The translations under genes and the position numbers were made by a program. A stretch of DNA of 37,301 nucleotides from Halorubrum aidingense JCM 13560 (lineage in GTDB: Archaea > Halobacteriota > Halobacteria > Halobacteriales > Haloferacaceae), in assembly GCF_000336995.1 (NCBI RefSeq), contig NZ_AOJI01000032.1, forward strand, positions 90,650 through 127,950. Reading direction: 5' to 3'. Below are positions 23,746-30,801 of this stretch, in pieces. The notes under the pieces are model-generated. The model was given only the letters and a program-made list of their open reading frames with translations. It ran no database searches and was not told the origin of the DNA. How positions within the stretch are numbered: the stretch's first letter is position 1; each line of letters opens with the position of its first letter.

Positions 23746-23752
23746 TAAAAAC
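23746..23752 (-). promoter_or_regulatory. TATA-like box of the polytopic membrane protein gene
   Basis: The minus-strand GTTTTTA is centred about 26 bp before the ATG at 23723. Confidence 0.4.
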
Positions 23753-23793
23753 GTGTTTGGGTCGGTGTGATCTCTCGTTTCCCTGCCGCCACC

Positions 23794-23892
23794 GGGCAGT
23801 CGTCGGGTCGTCACCGGGCAGTCGTCGGGTCGTCACCGGGTCGTCACCGGGTCGTCTCCGAGCCGTCTCCGGGCCGTCTCCGGGCCGTCTCC
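23794..23892. repeat. Nine tandem 11-bp repeats
   Basis: Nine consecutive 11-bp units fill this stretch. Four are GGGTCGTC(A/T)CC, two are GGGCAGTCGTC and three are G(G/A)GCCGTCTCC. They occupy most of the spacer between the gene starting at 23723 and the gene ending at 23907. Such minisatellite arrays change length easily. Confidence 0.9.
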
Positions 23893-23906
23893 GGGTCCCT
23901 ATCGCG

Positions 23907-24209
23907 TCACCACGTCTCCACGAACCCTTCTCGGATGTCCTCCGCGCATCCCTCGCAGTCGGGGTGCCCGGGGTCGAAACAGCTCGGGCGCCCCTCTGCG
24001 TCGACCGCGACCGACCGTCGCTCCGCGTGCCGGCGACAGACGATTCGCGCCCGACCCGACTCGTCCGCGGGGAGATCGTAGCGATCGACGCCCGAGCCGT
24101 CGCCGTCGGGATCGTCGCGCCCCTCGGCGTACGCCCGCTTCGCTTCCTCGAACTGCTTGCCCGCCTTTCGGAGCTGTTGGCGGATAACGCGTTCGAGCCG
24201 GTCGTCCAT
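23907..24209 (-). CDS. Small haloarchaeal cysteine protein (DUF7091-like)
   Basis: This 100-residue protein has a helical N terminus (MDDRLERVIRQQLRKAGKQFEEAKRAY), an acidic middle and a C-terminal half with four cysteines (near residues 58, 77, 84 and 87). The last two form a CEGC pair in CFDPGHPDCEGC. That cluster could hold zinc or an iron-sulphur centre. It matches from memory a haloarchaea-only family that I believe is DUF7091; function unknown. A GATATAG element at 24231-24237 lies about 26 bp upstream, and supports the start. Confidence 0.75.
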   Translation of the reverse strand: MDDRLERVIRQQLRKAGKQFEEAKRAYAEGRDDPDGDGSGVDRYDLPADESGRARIVCRRHAERRSVAVDAEGRPSCFDPGHPDCEGCAEDIREGFVETW

Positions 24210-24606
24210 ACGTCCCGTTTCGGCGCTCGGGATATAGGTCCGTTGCCGGCGACGCGAGCCGACACCGACGGTCTCCGCTCGTCTATTTATAAGCTATCGC
24301 GCGCTTGGCGGCCGCCGCGGTGGCGGTTCGAAAGCTGACTCCCGCTCGCTCGGCTCCGCGTCACGTGCGAGTGCTTCACGCGGTACCGTTCCACTTGAAA
24401 CGAAGCCCGCGTCCGGCTGACGAGCGTCAGACGCGACGGCCGCGGGGCGGGACGGCGGCGCGCCGTCCCGATCGCGAACTCGCCCGGAGAGCGGCTGTTC
24501 GCCGATAATTCGTCCACTTTCACCGCGGTTGCGGGATTTTTAATACCGTGAGGAACCAACCGTCGTACGCCTCCCATTGAAACACGACCGGAGGCGGAGA
24601 CACCCA
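24210..24606. promoter_or_regulatory. 397-bp spacer with promoters and hairpin
   Basis: No gene is supported. Contents: the promoter of the gene at 24209 (minus strand, 24231-24237); a TATTTATAAG element at 24283-24292 with no start at the expected distance; a GGGACGGC/GCCGTCCC hairpin (24449-24456 with 24462-24469); and TTTTTAATA at 24536-24544, the likely promoter of rpa3. GGAGG at 24590-24594 is a Shine-Dalgarno sequence 12 bases before the rpa3 ATG. Confidence 0.5.
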
Positions 24607-25533
24607 ATGAGCGAACTGCGACAGGAAGCGGAAGCGATAGCGGAACAGTTCTCGGACCACCTCGATGTCGACGCCGACGACGTCGAAGAGCGGTTAGAAA
24701 CGCTCGTCGACGAGTACCGCGTCCCGCTCGACGAGGCGCGCCGGAGCGTCACCAACAGCTACCTCGAAGACGCCGGCATGGAGCGCGACGAGCTCGGCCG
24801 CGGCGGCAGCGAGTCGGTGCTCGTCAACGACATCGACGAGGACGAACAGTGGGTCGACCTGCGTGTGAAACTGGTCGACCTCTGGGAGCCTCGCAGCGAC
24901 TCGATCTCGCAGGTCGGGCTCGTCGGCGACGAGTCCGGCACGATCAAGTTCGTCTCGTTCAAGACCTCGGAGCTGCCCGAGCTGGACGAGGGCGCGTGCT
25001 ACGAGCTCTCGAACGTCGTCACCGACGAGTACGAGGGCAACTACTCGGTGAAGCTCAACCGGACGACGCAGATCACGGAGCTCGACGAGGAGATCGAGGT
25101 CGGCGACAACGCCGACACCGTCGAGGGCGCCCTCGTCGACATCCAGTCCGGCTCCGGACTGATAAAGCGCTGTCCCGAGGAGGACTGCACCCGCGTCCTC
25201 CAGAACGGGCGGTGCTCCGAGCACGGCCAGGTCGAAGGCGAGTTCGACCTCCGGATCAAGGGCGTGCTGGACGACGGCGAGACCGTCACCGAGGTCATCT
25301 TCGACCGGGAGGCCACCGAGGAGCTCACCGGGATGGGCTTAGAGGAGGCCAAAGACATGGCGATGGACGCGCTCGACACCACCGTCGTCGCCGAGGAGAT
25401 GGCCGACGACGTGCTCGGGCGGTACTACCGCGTCACCGGCCCCACCTTCGGCCGGTACGTCCTGGTCGACGAGATGGAGAACCCCGGTGCCGTCGACGTT
25501 GAAACTGCGCTGATCGAAGCGAGGTCGATTTAA
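24607..25533 (+). CDS. rpa3: Replication protein A, Rpa3 type
   Basis: This 308-residue single-stranded DNA-binding protein has a helical N terminus (residues 1-60), then two OB folds, at about 70-160 and 170-300. A zinc finger in the second has ligands C189, C194, C203 and H206 (CPEEDC...GRCSEH). Size and the fixed association with the next gene match Rpa3 of Haloferax, whose partner is Rpap3; Rpa1 is longer. The protein would coat single-stranded DNA during replication and repair. A canonical GGAGG precedes the ATG, unlike most genes here, and the leader is about 40 bases. An in-frame TTG ten codons upstream lies before the ribosome-binding site and is not used. Confidence 0.85.
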   Translation: MSELRQEAEAIAEQFSDHLDVDADDVEERLETLVDEYRVPLDEARRSVTNSYLEDAGMERDELGRGGSESVLVNDIDEDEQWVDLRVKLVDLWEPRSDSISQVGLVGDESGTIKFVSFKTSELPELDEGACYELSNVVTDEYEGNYSVKLNRTTQITELDEEIEVGDNADTVEGALVDIQSGSGLIKRCPEEDCTRVLQNGRCSEHGQVEGEFDLRIKGVLDDGETVTEVIFDREATEELTGMGLEEAKDMAMDALDTTVVAEEMADDVLGRYYRVTGPTFGRYVLVDEMENPGAVDVETALIEARSI

Positions 25534-25534
25534 A

Positions 25535-26230
25535 ATGAGTCAGTCTGCCCCCACCCGAGAGGTCGCCCGGCGCGTGTTCGCGAGCGAATTCAACGACGCC
25601 GGCTTCACGTTCACCGAGTCGGACGACGAGCGCGCTCCCGTCTACCTCCTGCTCCCGACGGGCGAGTCGGCGAACCGCGTGTTCTTCGTCGGCACCCTCA
25701 CCGAGAAGGAGGACGTCGGCGAGGAGTCCGAGTACTGGCGCGGCCGCATCGTCGACCCGACGGGCACGTTCTTCGTGTACGCCGGGCAGTACCAGCCCGA
25801 GGCCGCCTCGAAGCTCCGCGATCTGGAGCCGCCCGCCTACGTCGCGGTCGTCGGGAAACCCCGGACGTACGAGACGGACGACGGGACGGTCCGCGTCTCG
25901 GTCCGCCCCGAGTCGATCACCGAAGTCGACGCCGACACCCGTGACCGGTGGGTCGCGGAGACCGCGCGTCGAACGATCGAGCGCGTCGCCGCCTTCGACG
26001 ACGGGAACGAGTACGCGCGGATGGCCCGCGAGGAGTACGATCTGGACCCGCAAACGTACGAGGCCGCGGCGCTGTCGGCGCTCGAAGACCTCGACGACGG
26101 CGCCGGCGACGAACTCGCCGGCGACGCGGCCGCCGAGGGCGAATCCGCTGACGACGAAGCCGCCGAAACCGGCGACTCCGCCGGCGGTGCGGTCGACGCG
26201 ACGGACTCCGCGGGCGCGCCGGAACCGTAA
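25535..26230 (+). CDS. rpap3: RPA-associated protein Rpap3
   Basis: This 231-residue protein belongs to the RPA-associated family (COG3390). It has an OB-like core at residues about 25-130 (NRVFFVGTLTEKEDVG, YWRGRIVDPTGTFFVYAGQYQPEA, PAYVAVVGKPRTYE) followed by a helical region and a long acidic Ala/Glu/Asp tail of about 45 residues. In Haloferax the protein binds its cognate Rpa and the pair is needed for function. The start codon follows the rpa3 stop by one base, so translation is coupled. The acidic tail may vary between species. Confidence 0.87.
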   Translation: MSQSAPTREVARRVFASEFNDAGFTFTESDDERAPVYLLLPTGESANRVFFVGTLTEKEDVGEESEYWRGRIVDPTGTFFVYAGQYQPEAASKLRDLEPPAYVAVVGKPRTYETDDGTVRVSVRPESITEVDADTRDRWVAETARRTIERVAAFDDGNEYARMAREEYDLDPQTYEAAALSALEDLDDGAGDELAGDAAAEGESADDEAAETGDSAGGAVDATDSAGAPEP

Positions 26231-26326
26231 CCCGTCCGCGCCGGAACGGTAGTCCTTCCGGGAAATGCGGGCCGGGCGCGTCTGCGCTCGGGACCCAATA
26301 TCAATCCTGCGACTGTCTGACAAACG

Positions 26327-26335
26327 TTTAAGTAT
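26327..26335 (+). promoter_or_regulatory. TATA box of the ribbon-helix-helix gene
   Basis: TTTAAGTAT is centred 27 bp before ATG 26358, giving a leaderless transcript. Confidence 0.6.
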
Positions 26336-26339
26336 TTTG

Positions 26340-26356
26340 CCGGACGAACGGTCCGG
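26340..26356. promoter_or_regulatory. Putative operator CCGGAC-N5-GTCCGG
   Basis: A perfect inverted repeat (26340-26345 and 26351-26356, spacer GAACG) fills the space between the TATA box and the ATG of a ribbon-helix-helix protein. Such dimeric proteins bind inverted half-sites, and blocking this position would shut the promoter. Autoregulation is inferred. Confidence 0.5.
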
Positions 26357-26357
26357 T

Positions 26358-26762
26358 ATGGGCAACAAGAACAAGACGATCTCGTTCCGCGTCAACGAGG
26401 ACGCGTTCGAGACCCTCCGCGACATCGCCGAGGAGCGAGACATCTCGCTGTCGGCGGTCTTCCGGGACTACGTGGAAACGCTCGTTGCCCACGACGGACA
26501 GGTCCGGGTCGTTCCGGAGGCCGAACTCGAGAACATGGACGGGAGCGGCGCGTCGTTCCCCCCGAAAATCGAGGTCCCGAAGAGCTTCGTGCGCGAACAC
26601 GAGCGGCTGGAGCTCGAAGCGGACCACCTCCGCGAGCAGTTAGAAGAGCACAAACGGTACGTCAACTACCTCCGCGAGCAGCTTGAGGACGGCGACGACG
26701 ACGTGATCCAGTTGGAGGACCTCGACGGCGAGCCCGACGAACCCTCCTTCCGACTCGGATAG
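26358..26762 (+). CDS. Ribbon-helix-helix DNA-binding protein with coiled coil
   Basis: This 134-residue protein starts with a ribbon-helix-helix (CopG/MetJ/Arc) fold: the beta strand KTISFRVNE contacts DNA and two helices follow to about residue 45. Residues about 74-115 (VREHERLELEADHLREQLEEHKRYVNYLREQLED) show heptad spacing typical of a coiled coil, and the tail is acidic. The coiled coil suggests higher-order assembly beyond a dimer. It resembles haloarchaeal cell-cycle RHH regulators such as CdrL in layout, but the neighbours (rpap3 and the 2-oxoacid dehydrogenase operon) do not include ftsZ, so no name is given. It may regulate itself through the repeat at its start and possibly the downstream operon. 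Confidence 0.8.
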   Translation: MGNKNKTISFRVNEDAFETLRDIAEERDISLSAVFRDYVETLVAHDGQVRVVPEAELENMDGSGASFPPKIEVPKSFVREHERLELEADHLREQLEEHKRYVNYLREQLEDGDDDVIQLEDLDGEPDEPSFRLG

Positions 26763-27116
26763 CCTCTGTGCCGCTTTTTCGGCCGATTCGGATTCGCCGA
26801 TCCGGATTCGCCGAACCGTCCGCCACTGACCGGTTCACCGGTCGACCGTGAGTTTCATCGGTCGCCCGTGACCGTCCTCGCAATCCGCGCTCGCGACGGC
26901 CGCAGTTCCGATCCGATGAGAAACTGTCCTGTTTGTCCGTTACTATCCGAGGAAACGCCGATGTCGACGAAAATATTGCCGGACAACCGAGATATACTTC
27001 GCCATCGTCTAATTCTCTCCCGGGCCGCTGGACAGTTACTTAGTCGTCACTCCGATTTCTGACTATAATAAATTATTTACGAAAACAATATTACCCGGGC
27101 GCCGAACCGTTTGGAC
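26763..27116. promoter_or_regulatory. Long regulatory spacer before the dehydrogenase operon
   Basis: No gene is supported. It contains the terminator above, two copies of CGGATTCGCCGA (26789-26800 and 26803-26814), an eight-base inverted pair AACTGTCC (26922-26929) and GGACAGTT (27030-27037), and an A+T-rich block at 27061-27093. Within the block CAATATTA (27086-27093) is centred 27 bp before ATG 27117. Confidence 0.4.
26770..26784 (+). terminator. U-rich terminator after the RHH gene
   Basis: GCCG (26770-26773) can pair with CGGC (26780-26783) around a run of five T residues, 8 bp after the stop codon. Archaeal termination depends mainly on such T-runs. Confidence 0.4.
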
Positions 27117-27140
27117 ATGAACAGGTGGGTCCGACCGTGA
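27117..27140 (+). CDS. Seven-codon leader ORF before pdhA
   Basis: ATG 27117 opens MNRWVRP and stops with TGA 27138-27140, which overlaps the GTG start of pdhA (GTGA). A TATA-like CAATATTA lies 27 bp upstream, so the mini-ORF would be leaderless. AGGTG at 27123-27127, inside it, is a Shine-Dalgarno sequence nine bases before the pdhA GTG. The same stop-start overlap occurs at 15068-15071. Confidence 0.4.
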   Translation: MNRWVRP

Positions 27141-28240
27141 GCGTATTCGACAGAGCGTACGACGATCCGGTCCGCGTGCTCGACGAGGACGGCCAGGTCG
27201 TCGGCGACGTCCCCGACCTCGACGACGAGGAGCTCGTCGACATGTACCGGCATATGCGGCTCGCCCGTCACTTCGACGGACGAGCGGTGAGCCTCCAGCG
27301 ACAGGGGCGGATGGGGACGTACCCCCCGCTGTCGGGACAGGAAGGCGCCCAGATCGGCTCCGCGGCGGCGCTCGCGGAAGACGACTGGATGGTGCCCTCG
27401 TACCGCGAGCACGGCGCCGCCCTCGTCCGCGGGCTCCCGCTGAAACAGACGTTACTCTACTGGATGGGCCACGAGGCCGGCAACAAGGCCCCCGAAGACG
27501 TGAACGTCTTCCCGGTCGCCGTCCCCATCGCGTCGCAGGTGCCTCACGCGACGGGCGCGTCGTGGGCCTCGAAGCTCCGCGGAACCGACGAGGTGTTCCT
27601 CTGTTACTTCGGCGACGGCGCGACGAGCGAGGGCGACTTCCACGAGGGCGTCAACTTCGCTGGCGTGTTCGACACGCCGACCGTCTTCTTCTGTAACAAC
27701 AACCAGTGGGCGATCTCCGTTCCCCGCGAGCGCCAGACCCGGAGCGCGACGCTGGCACAGAAGGCGGAGGCGTACGGCATCGACGGCGTGCAGGTCGACG
27801 GGATGGACCCGCTCGCCGTCTACAGCGTCACGAAGGCGGCCGTTGAGAAGGCTCGCGACCCCGACACCGACCGTCCCCGCCCGACGCTGATCGAGGCGAT
27901 CCAGTACCGGTTCGGCGCCCACACGACCGCGGACGACCCCACCGTCTACCGCGACGACGACGAGGTCGAACGCTGGAAGGCGAAGGACCCGATCCCGCGG
28001 CTGGAGGGGTACCTCCGCTCCGAGGGCGTGCTGGACGACGACCGCGTCGCGGAGATCACGTCGACGGTCGAGCAGCGAGTCGCCGACGCCATCGACGCGG
28101 CCGAGTCCGAGGCGCGGCCGGAGCCGCGGGAGCTGTTCGAGCACGCGTACGCGGAGCTTCCGCCCGAACTACAGCGACAGTACGAGGAGTTCGCCGCCTT
28201 CCGCGAGACGCACGGCGACGCGGCGTTCTTGGAGGAATAA
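27137..28240 (+). CDS. pdhA: 2-oxoacid dehydrogenase E1 component, alpha subunit
   Basis: This 367-residue protein is the alpha subunit of the thiamine-diphosphate-dependent E1 enzyme. The cofactor motif runs from GDGATSEGDFHEG to CNNNQWAIS (residues about 159-190). The active-site loop region holds RFGAHTTADD. With the next three genes it forms a complete 2-oxoacid dehydrogenase complex. In haloarchaea pyruvate oxidation is done by a ferredoxin oxidoreductase, so the physiological substrate may be another 2-oxoacid, for instance from branched-chain amino acids. GTG 27137 is chosen because AGGTG lies nine bases upstream; a GTG at 27125 is possible. The stop codon abuts the next ATG. Confidence 0.9.
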   Translation: MSVFDRAYDDPVRVLDEDGQVVGDVPDLDDEELVDMYRHMRLARHFDGRAVSLQRQGRMGTYPPLSGQEGAQIGSAAALAEDDWMVPSYREHGAALVRGLPLKQTLLYWMGHEAGNKAPEDVNVFPVAVPIASQVPHATGASWASKLRGTDEVFLCYFGDGATSEGDFHEGVNFAGVFDTPTVFFCNNNQWAISVPRERQTRSATLAQKAEAYGIDGVQVDGMDPLAVYSVTKAAVEKARDPDTDRPRPTLIEAIQYRFGAHTTADDPTVYRDDDEVERWKAKDPIPRLEGYLRSEGVLDDDRVAEITSTVEQRVADAIDAAESEARPEPRELFEHAYAELPPELQRQYEEFAAFRETHGDAAFLEE

Positions 28241-29227
28241 ATGAGCGAGACACAGAACCTCACCCTAGTGCAGGCGGTTCGAGACGGATTGTACACCGAG
28301 ATGCGCGAGGACGACGACGTCCTCGTGTTGGGCCAAGACGTCGGGAAGAACGGCGGCGTCTTCCGGGCGACGGAAGGCCTGTTCGACGAGTTCGGCGGCG
28401 ATCGCGTCGTCGACACGCCCCTCGCGGAGTCGGGCATCGTCGGCGCCGCGGTCGGCATGGCGGCGATGGGGCTCAAACCGGTCCCCGAGATCCAGTTCTC
28501 CGGGTTCATGTACCCCGGATTCGACCAGATCGTCTCGCACATGGCCCGGTTCCGCGCCCGGAGCCGCGGGCGGTACACGCTCCCGATGACCCTCCGCGCG
28601 CCCTACGGCGGTGGGATTCGCGCGCCGGAACACCACTCCGAGTCGAAGGAGGCGTTCTACGCGCACGAGGCCGGCCTCAAGGTCGTTATCCCCTCGACGC
28701 CGTCCGACGCGAAGGGGCTGCTCGCGGCGTCGATCCGCGACCCGGACCCCGTGATCTTCCTCGAACCGAAGCTCATCTACCGGGCGTTCCGTGAGGCGGT
28801 TCCCGAGGGGCCGCACACGGTTCCGATCGGAGAGGCCGCCACGCGCCGCGAGGGCGGGGACGTCGCGGTGTTCACCTACGGCGCGATGACGCGACCGACG
28901 CTCGAAGCGGCAGAGAACCTCGCCGAGGAGGGGATCGAGTGCGAGGTCGTCGACCTCCGAACGATCTCCCCGCTCGACCGCGAGGCGATCGTCGAGGCGT
29001 TCGAGGCCACCGGCCGCGCGGTCGTCGTCCACGAGGCGCCCAAAACGGGGGGACTCGCGGCGGAGATCACGGCGATCATCCAAGAGGAGGCGCTGCTGTA
29101 CCAGGAGGCGCCCGTCACTCGCGTCACCGGGTTCGACGTACCGTACCCGCTGTACGCGCTGGAGGACTACTACCTCCCGACGGCGGCTCGCATCGAGGAA
29201 GGTATCACGGAGGCGGTGGAGTTCTGA
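28241..29227 (+). CDS. pdhB: 2-oxoacid dehydrogenase E1 component, beta subunit
   Basis: This 328-residue protein is the E1 beta subunit that pairs with the preceding gene product to make the alpha2-beta2 decarboxylase. The pyrimidine-binding domain carries QDVGKNGGVFRATEGL and the conserved RAPYGGGIRAPEHHSES segment. The transketolase C-terminal domain follows, with VVDLRTISPLDREAI and VVHEAPKTGGLAAEI. Length is normal for the family. It starts directly after the pdhA stop (TAAATG) and is two bases from the next ATG, so the genes are translated together. Confidence 0.93.
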   Translation: MSETQNLTLVQAVRDGLYTEMREDDDVLVLGQDVGKNGGVFRATEGLFDEFGGDRVVDTPLAESGIVGAAVGMAAMGLKPVPEIQFSGFMYPGFDQIVSHMARFRARSRGRYTLPMTLRAPYGGGIRAPEHHSESKEAFYAHEAGLKVVIPSTPSDAKGLLAASIRDPDPVIFLEPKLIYRAFREAVPEGPHTVPIGEAATRREGGDVAVFTYGAMTRPTLEAAENLAEEGIECEVVDLRTISPLDREAIVEAFEATGRAVVVHEAPKTGGLAAEITAIIQEEALLYQEAPVTRVTGFDVPYPLYALEDYYLPTAARIEEGITEAVEF

Positions 29228-29229
29228 CC

Positions 29230-30801
29230 ATGCCCGTCAAGGAGTTCAGACTGCCCGACGTGGGCGAAGGCGTCGCGGAGGGCGAACTGGTCACCTGGCT
29301 GGTCGCGCCCGGCGACCGCGTCGAGGAGGACCAGCCCGTCGCGGAGGTCGAGACGGACAAAGCGCTCGTCGAGGTCCCCTCGCGGTACGACGGGGTCGTC
29401 GAGGAGCTGTTCGCCGAGGAGGGCGAAATCGTGCCCGTCGGCGACGTGATCATCTCGTTCCGCGTCGACGAGGACGGCGAGGCCGACGAGACCGAAACAG
29501 ACGGCGAGTCCGGAGACTCCGGAGAAGCCGACGCCGACTCGGGCGACGGCACTGCGTCCGAGCCAGCCGACGAACCGGACGGCGACGTGCCGTCCGGTCG
29601 AACCTTCGCGCCGCCATCGGTCCGCCGACTCGCCCGCGAGCTCGGCGTCGACGTCGCCGCGGTCGACGGAAGCGGCCCGGGCGGCCGGATAAGCGAGGCC
29701 GACGTGCGGGCGCACGCCGAGGACGACACCCCGGAGCCGCGTCCTGCTCCGGCCGATATCGGTTCGGGCGATCGGAAGTCCGCGGTCAGCAAACGCGGCG
29801 CGTCGGGCGACGGTACCGACTCCTCCGCCGACGCGGCCACGTCCGACGCCGACGAACCGAGGACCGCCGTCGAGCCCGCCGGCCGAGAGACGACGCTCGC
29901 GACTCCGGCGACCCGCAAGCTTGCCCGCGAGCTCGACGTCGACATCGACGACGTCCCGACCGACGAGACCCGCGACGGCGAGGCGTTCGTCACGGACGAG
30001 GCCGTGCAGGCGTACGCGGACGCGATGGAGGGTGGCGCCGACGTTGAGCCGGCGCCCGCGGACGCGGTCGCAGTCTCGGATTCGGGGACGTCCGCGACCG
30101 AGCCCGTCGACGAGACGGTCCCGTACCGCGGGGTTCGCCGCACGATCGGCGAGCAGATGGAGCGGTCGAAGTACACCGCGCCGCACGTCTCCCATCACGA
30201 CACCGTCGAGGTCGACGCCCTCGTCGAGGCGCGCGAGCGGCTGAAACCCAAGGCCGAGGCGGCGGGTGTGAACCTCACCTACATGCCGTTCGTGATGAAG
30301 GCGATCGTCGCCGGGCTGAAGGAGTTCCCGTACCTCAACAGCGAACTCCGCGAGGACGACGAGGAGATCGTGTTGCGAGGCGAGTACAACCTCGGTATCG
30401 CCGTCGCGACCGACGCCGGGCTGATGGTCCCCGTCGTCGAGAACGTCGACGAGAAGGGGCTCTTCGAACTGGCCGCGGAGGTTCGCGACCTCGCGTCGCG
30501 GGCTCGCGACCGGAAGCTCAAGCCCGCCGAAATGAAGGGAAGCACCTTCAGCATCACCAACTTCGGCGCCATCGGCGGGGAGTACGCCACGCCGATCATC
30601 AACTACCCCGAGACCGCGATCCTCGGGCTGGGGGCCATCGAGGAGCGGCCGGTCGTCCGCGACGGCGAGGTCGTCGCGGCGCCGACGCTCCCGCTGTCGC
30701 TGTCGATCGATCACCGCGTCATCGACGGCGCGGTCGCGGCCGAGTTCGCGAACACCGTCATGGAACACCTTGAACACCCGCTGTTACTGTTGACTCAATA
30801 A
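29230..30801 (+). CDS. pdhC: Dihydrolipoamide acyltransferase (E2) with two subunit-binding domains
   Basis: This 523-residue protein is the core of the complex. It has one lipoyl domain (residues 1-80) with the lipoyl lysine K44 in ETDKA. An acidic linker comes next, then a peripheral subunit-binding domain at 126-163 (PPSVRRLARELGVD...GPGGRISEADV). A second, related domain lies at 223-265 (TPATRKLARELDVDIDDV...EAFVTDEAV). The catalytic acyltransferase domain spans about 300-523, with its HRVIDG motif near residue 498. Most E2 proteins have a single subunit-binding domain; the second one here lacks the GxGPGGR loop. The acyltransferase domain assembles into a large cage that receives the acyl group from E1 and passes it to coenzyme A. 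Confidence 0.93.
   Translation: MPVKEFRLPDVGEGVAEGELVTWLVAPGDRVEEDQPVAEVETDKALVEVPSRYDGVVEELFAEEGEIVPVGDVIISFRVDEDGEADETETDGESGDSGEADADSGDGTASEPADEPDGDVPSGRTFAPPSVRRLARELGVDVAAVDGSGPGGRISEADVRAHAEDDTPEPRPAPADIGSGDRKSAVSKRGASGDGTDSSADAATSDADEPRTAVEPAGRETTLATPATRKLARELDVDIDDVPTDETRDGEAFVTDEAVQAYADAMEGGADVEPAPADAVAVSDSGTSATEPVDETVPYRGVRRTIGEQMERSKYTAPHVSHHDTVEVDALVEARERLKPKAEAAGVNLTYMPFVMKAIVAGLKEFPYLNSELREDDEEIVLRGEYNLGIAVATDAGLMVPVVENVDEKGLFELAAEVRDLASRARDRKLKPAEMKGSTFSITNFGAIGGEYATPIINYPETAILGLGAIEERPVVRDGEVVAAPTLPLSLSIDHRVIDGAVAAEFANTVMEHLEHPLLLLTQ

Noticed and set aside
23794..23892. CRISPR-like array
   Set aside because: The 11-bp units are directly tandem with no spacers, and no cas gene is present.
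26868..27062. 64-codon frame before the dehydrogenase operon
   Set aside because: It has no promoter at the right distance, no recognisable motif, and spans part of an A+T-rich regulatory spacer.
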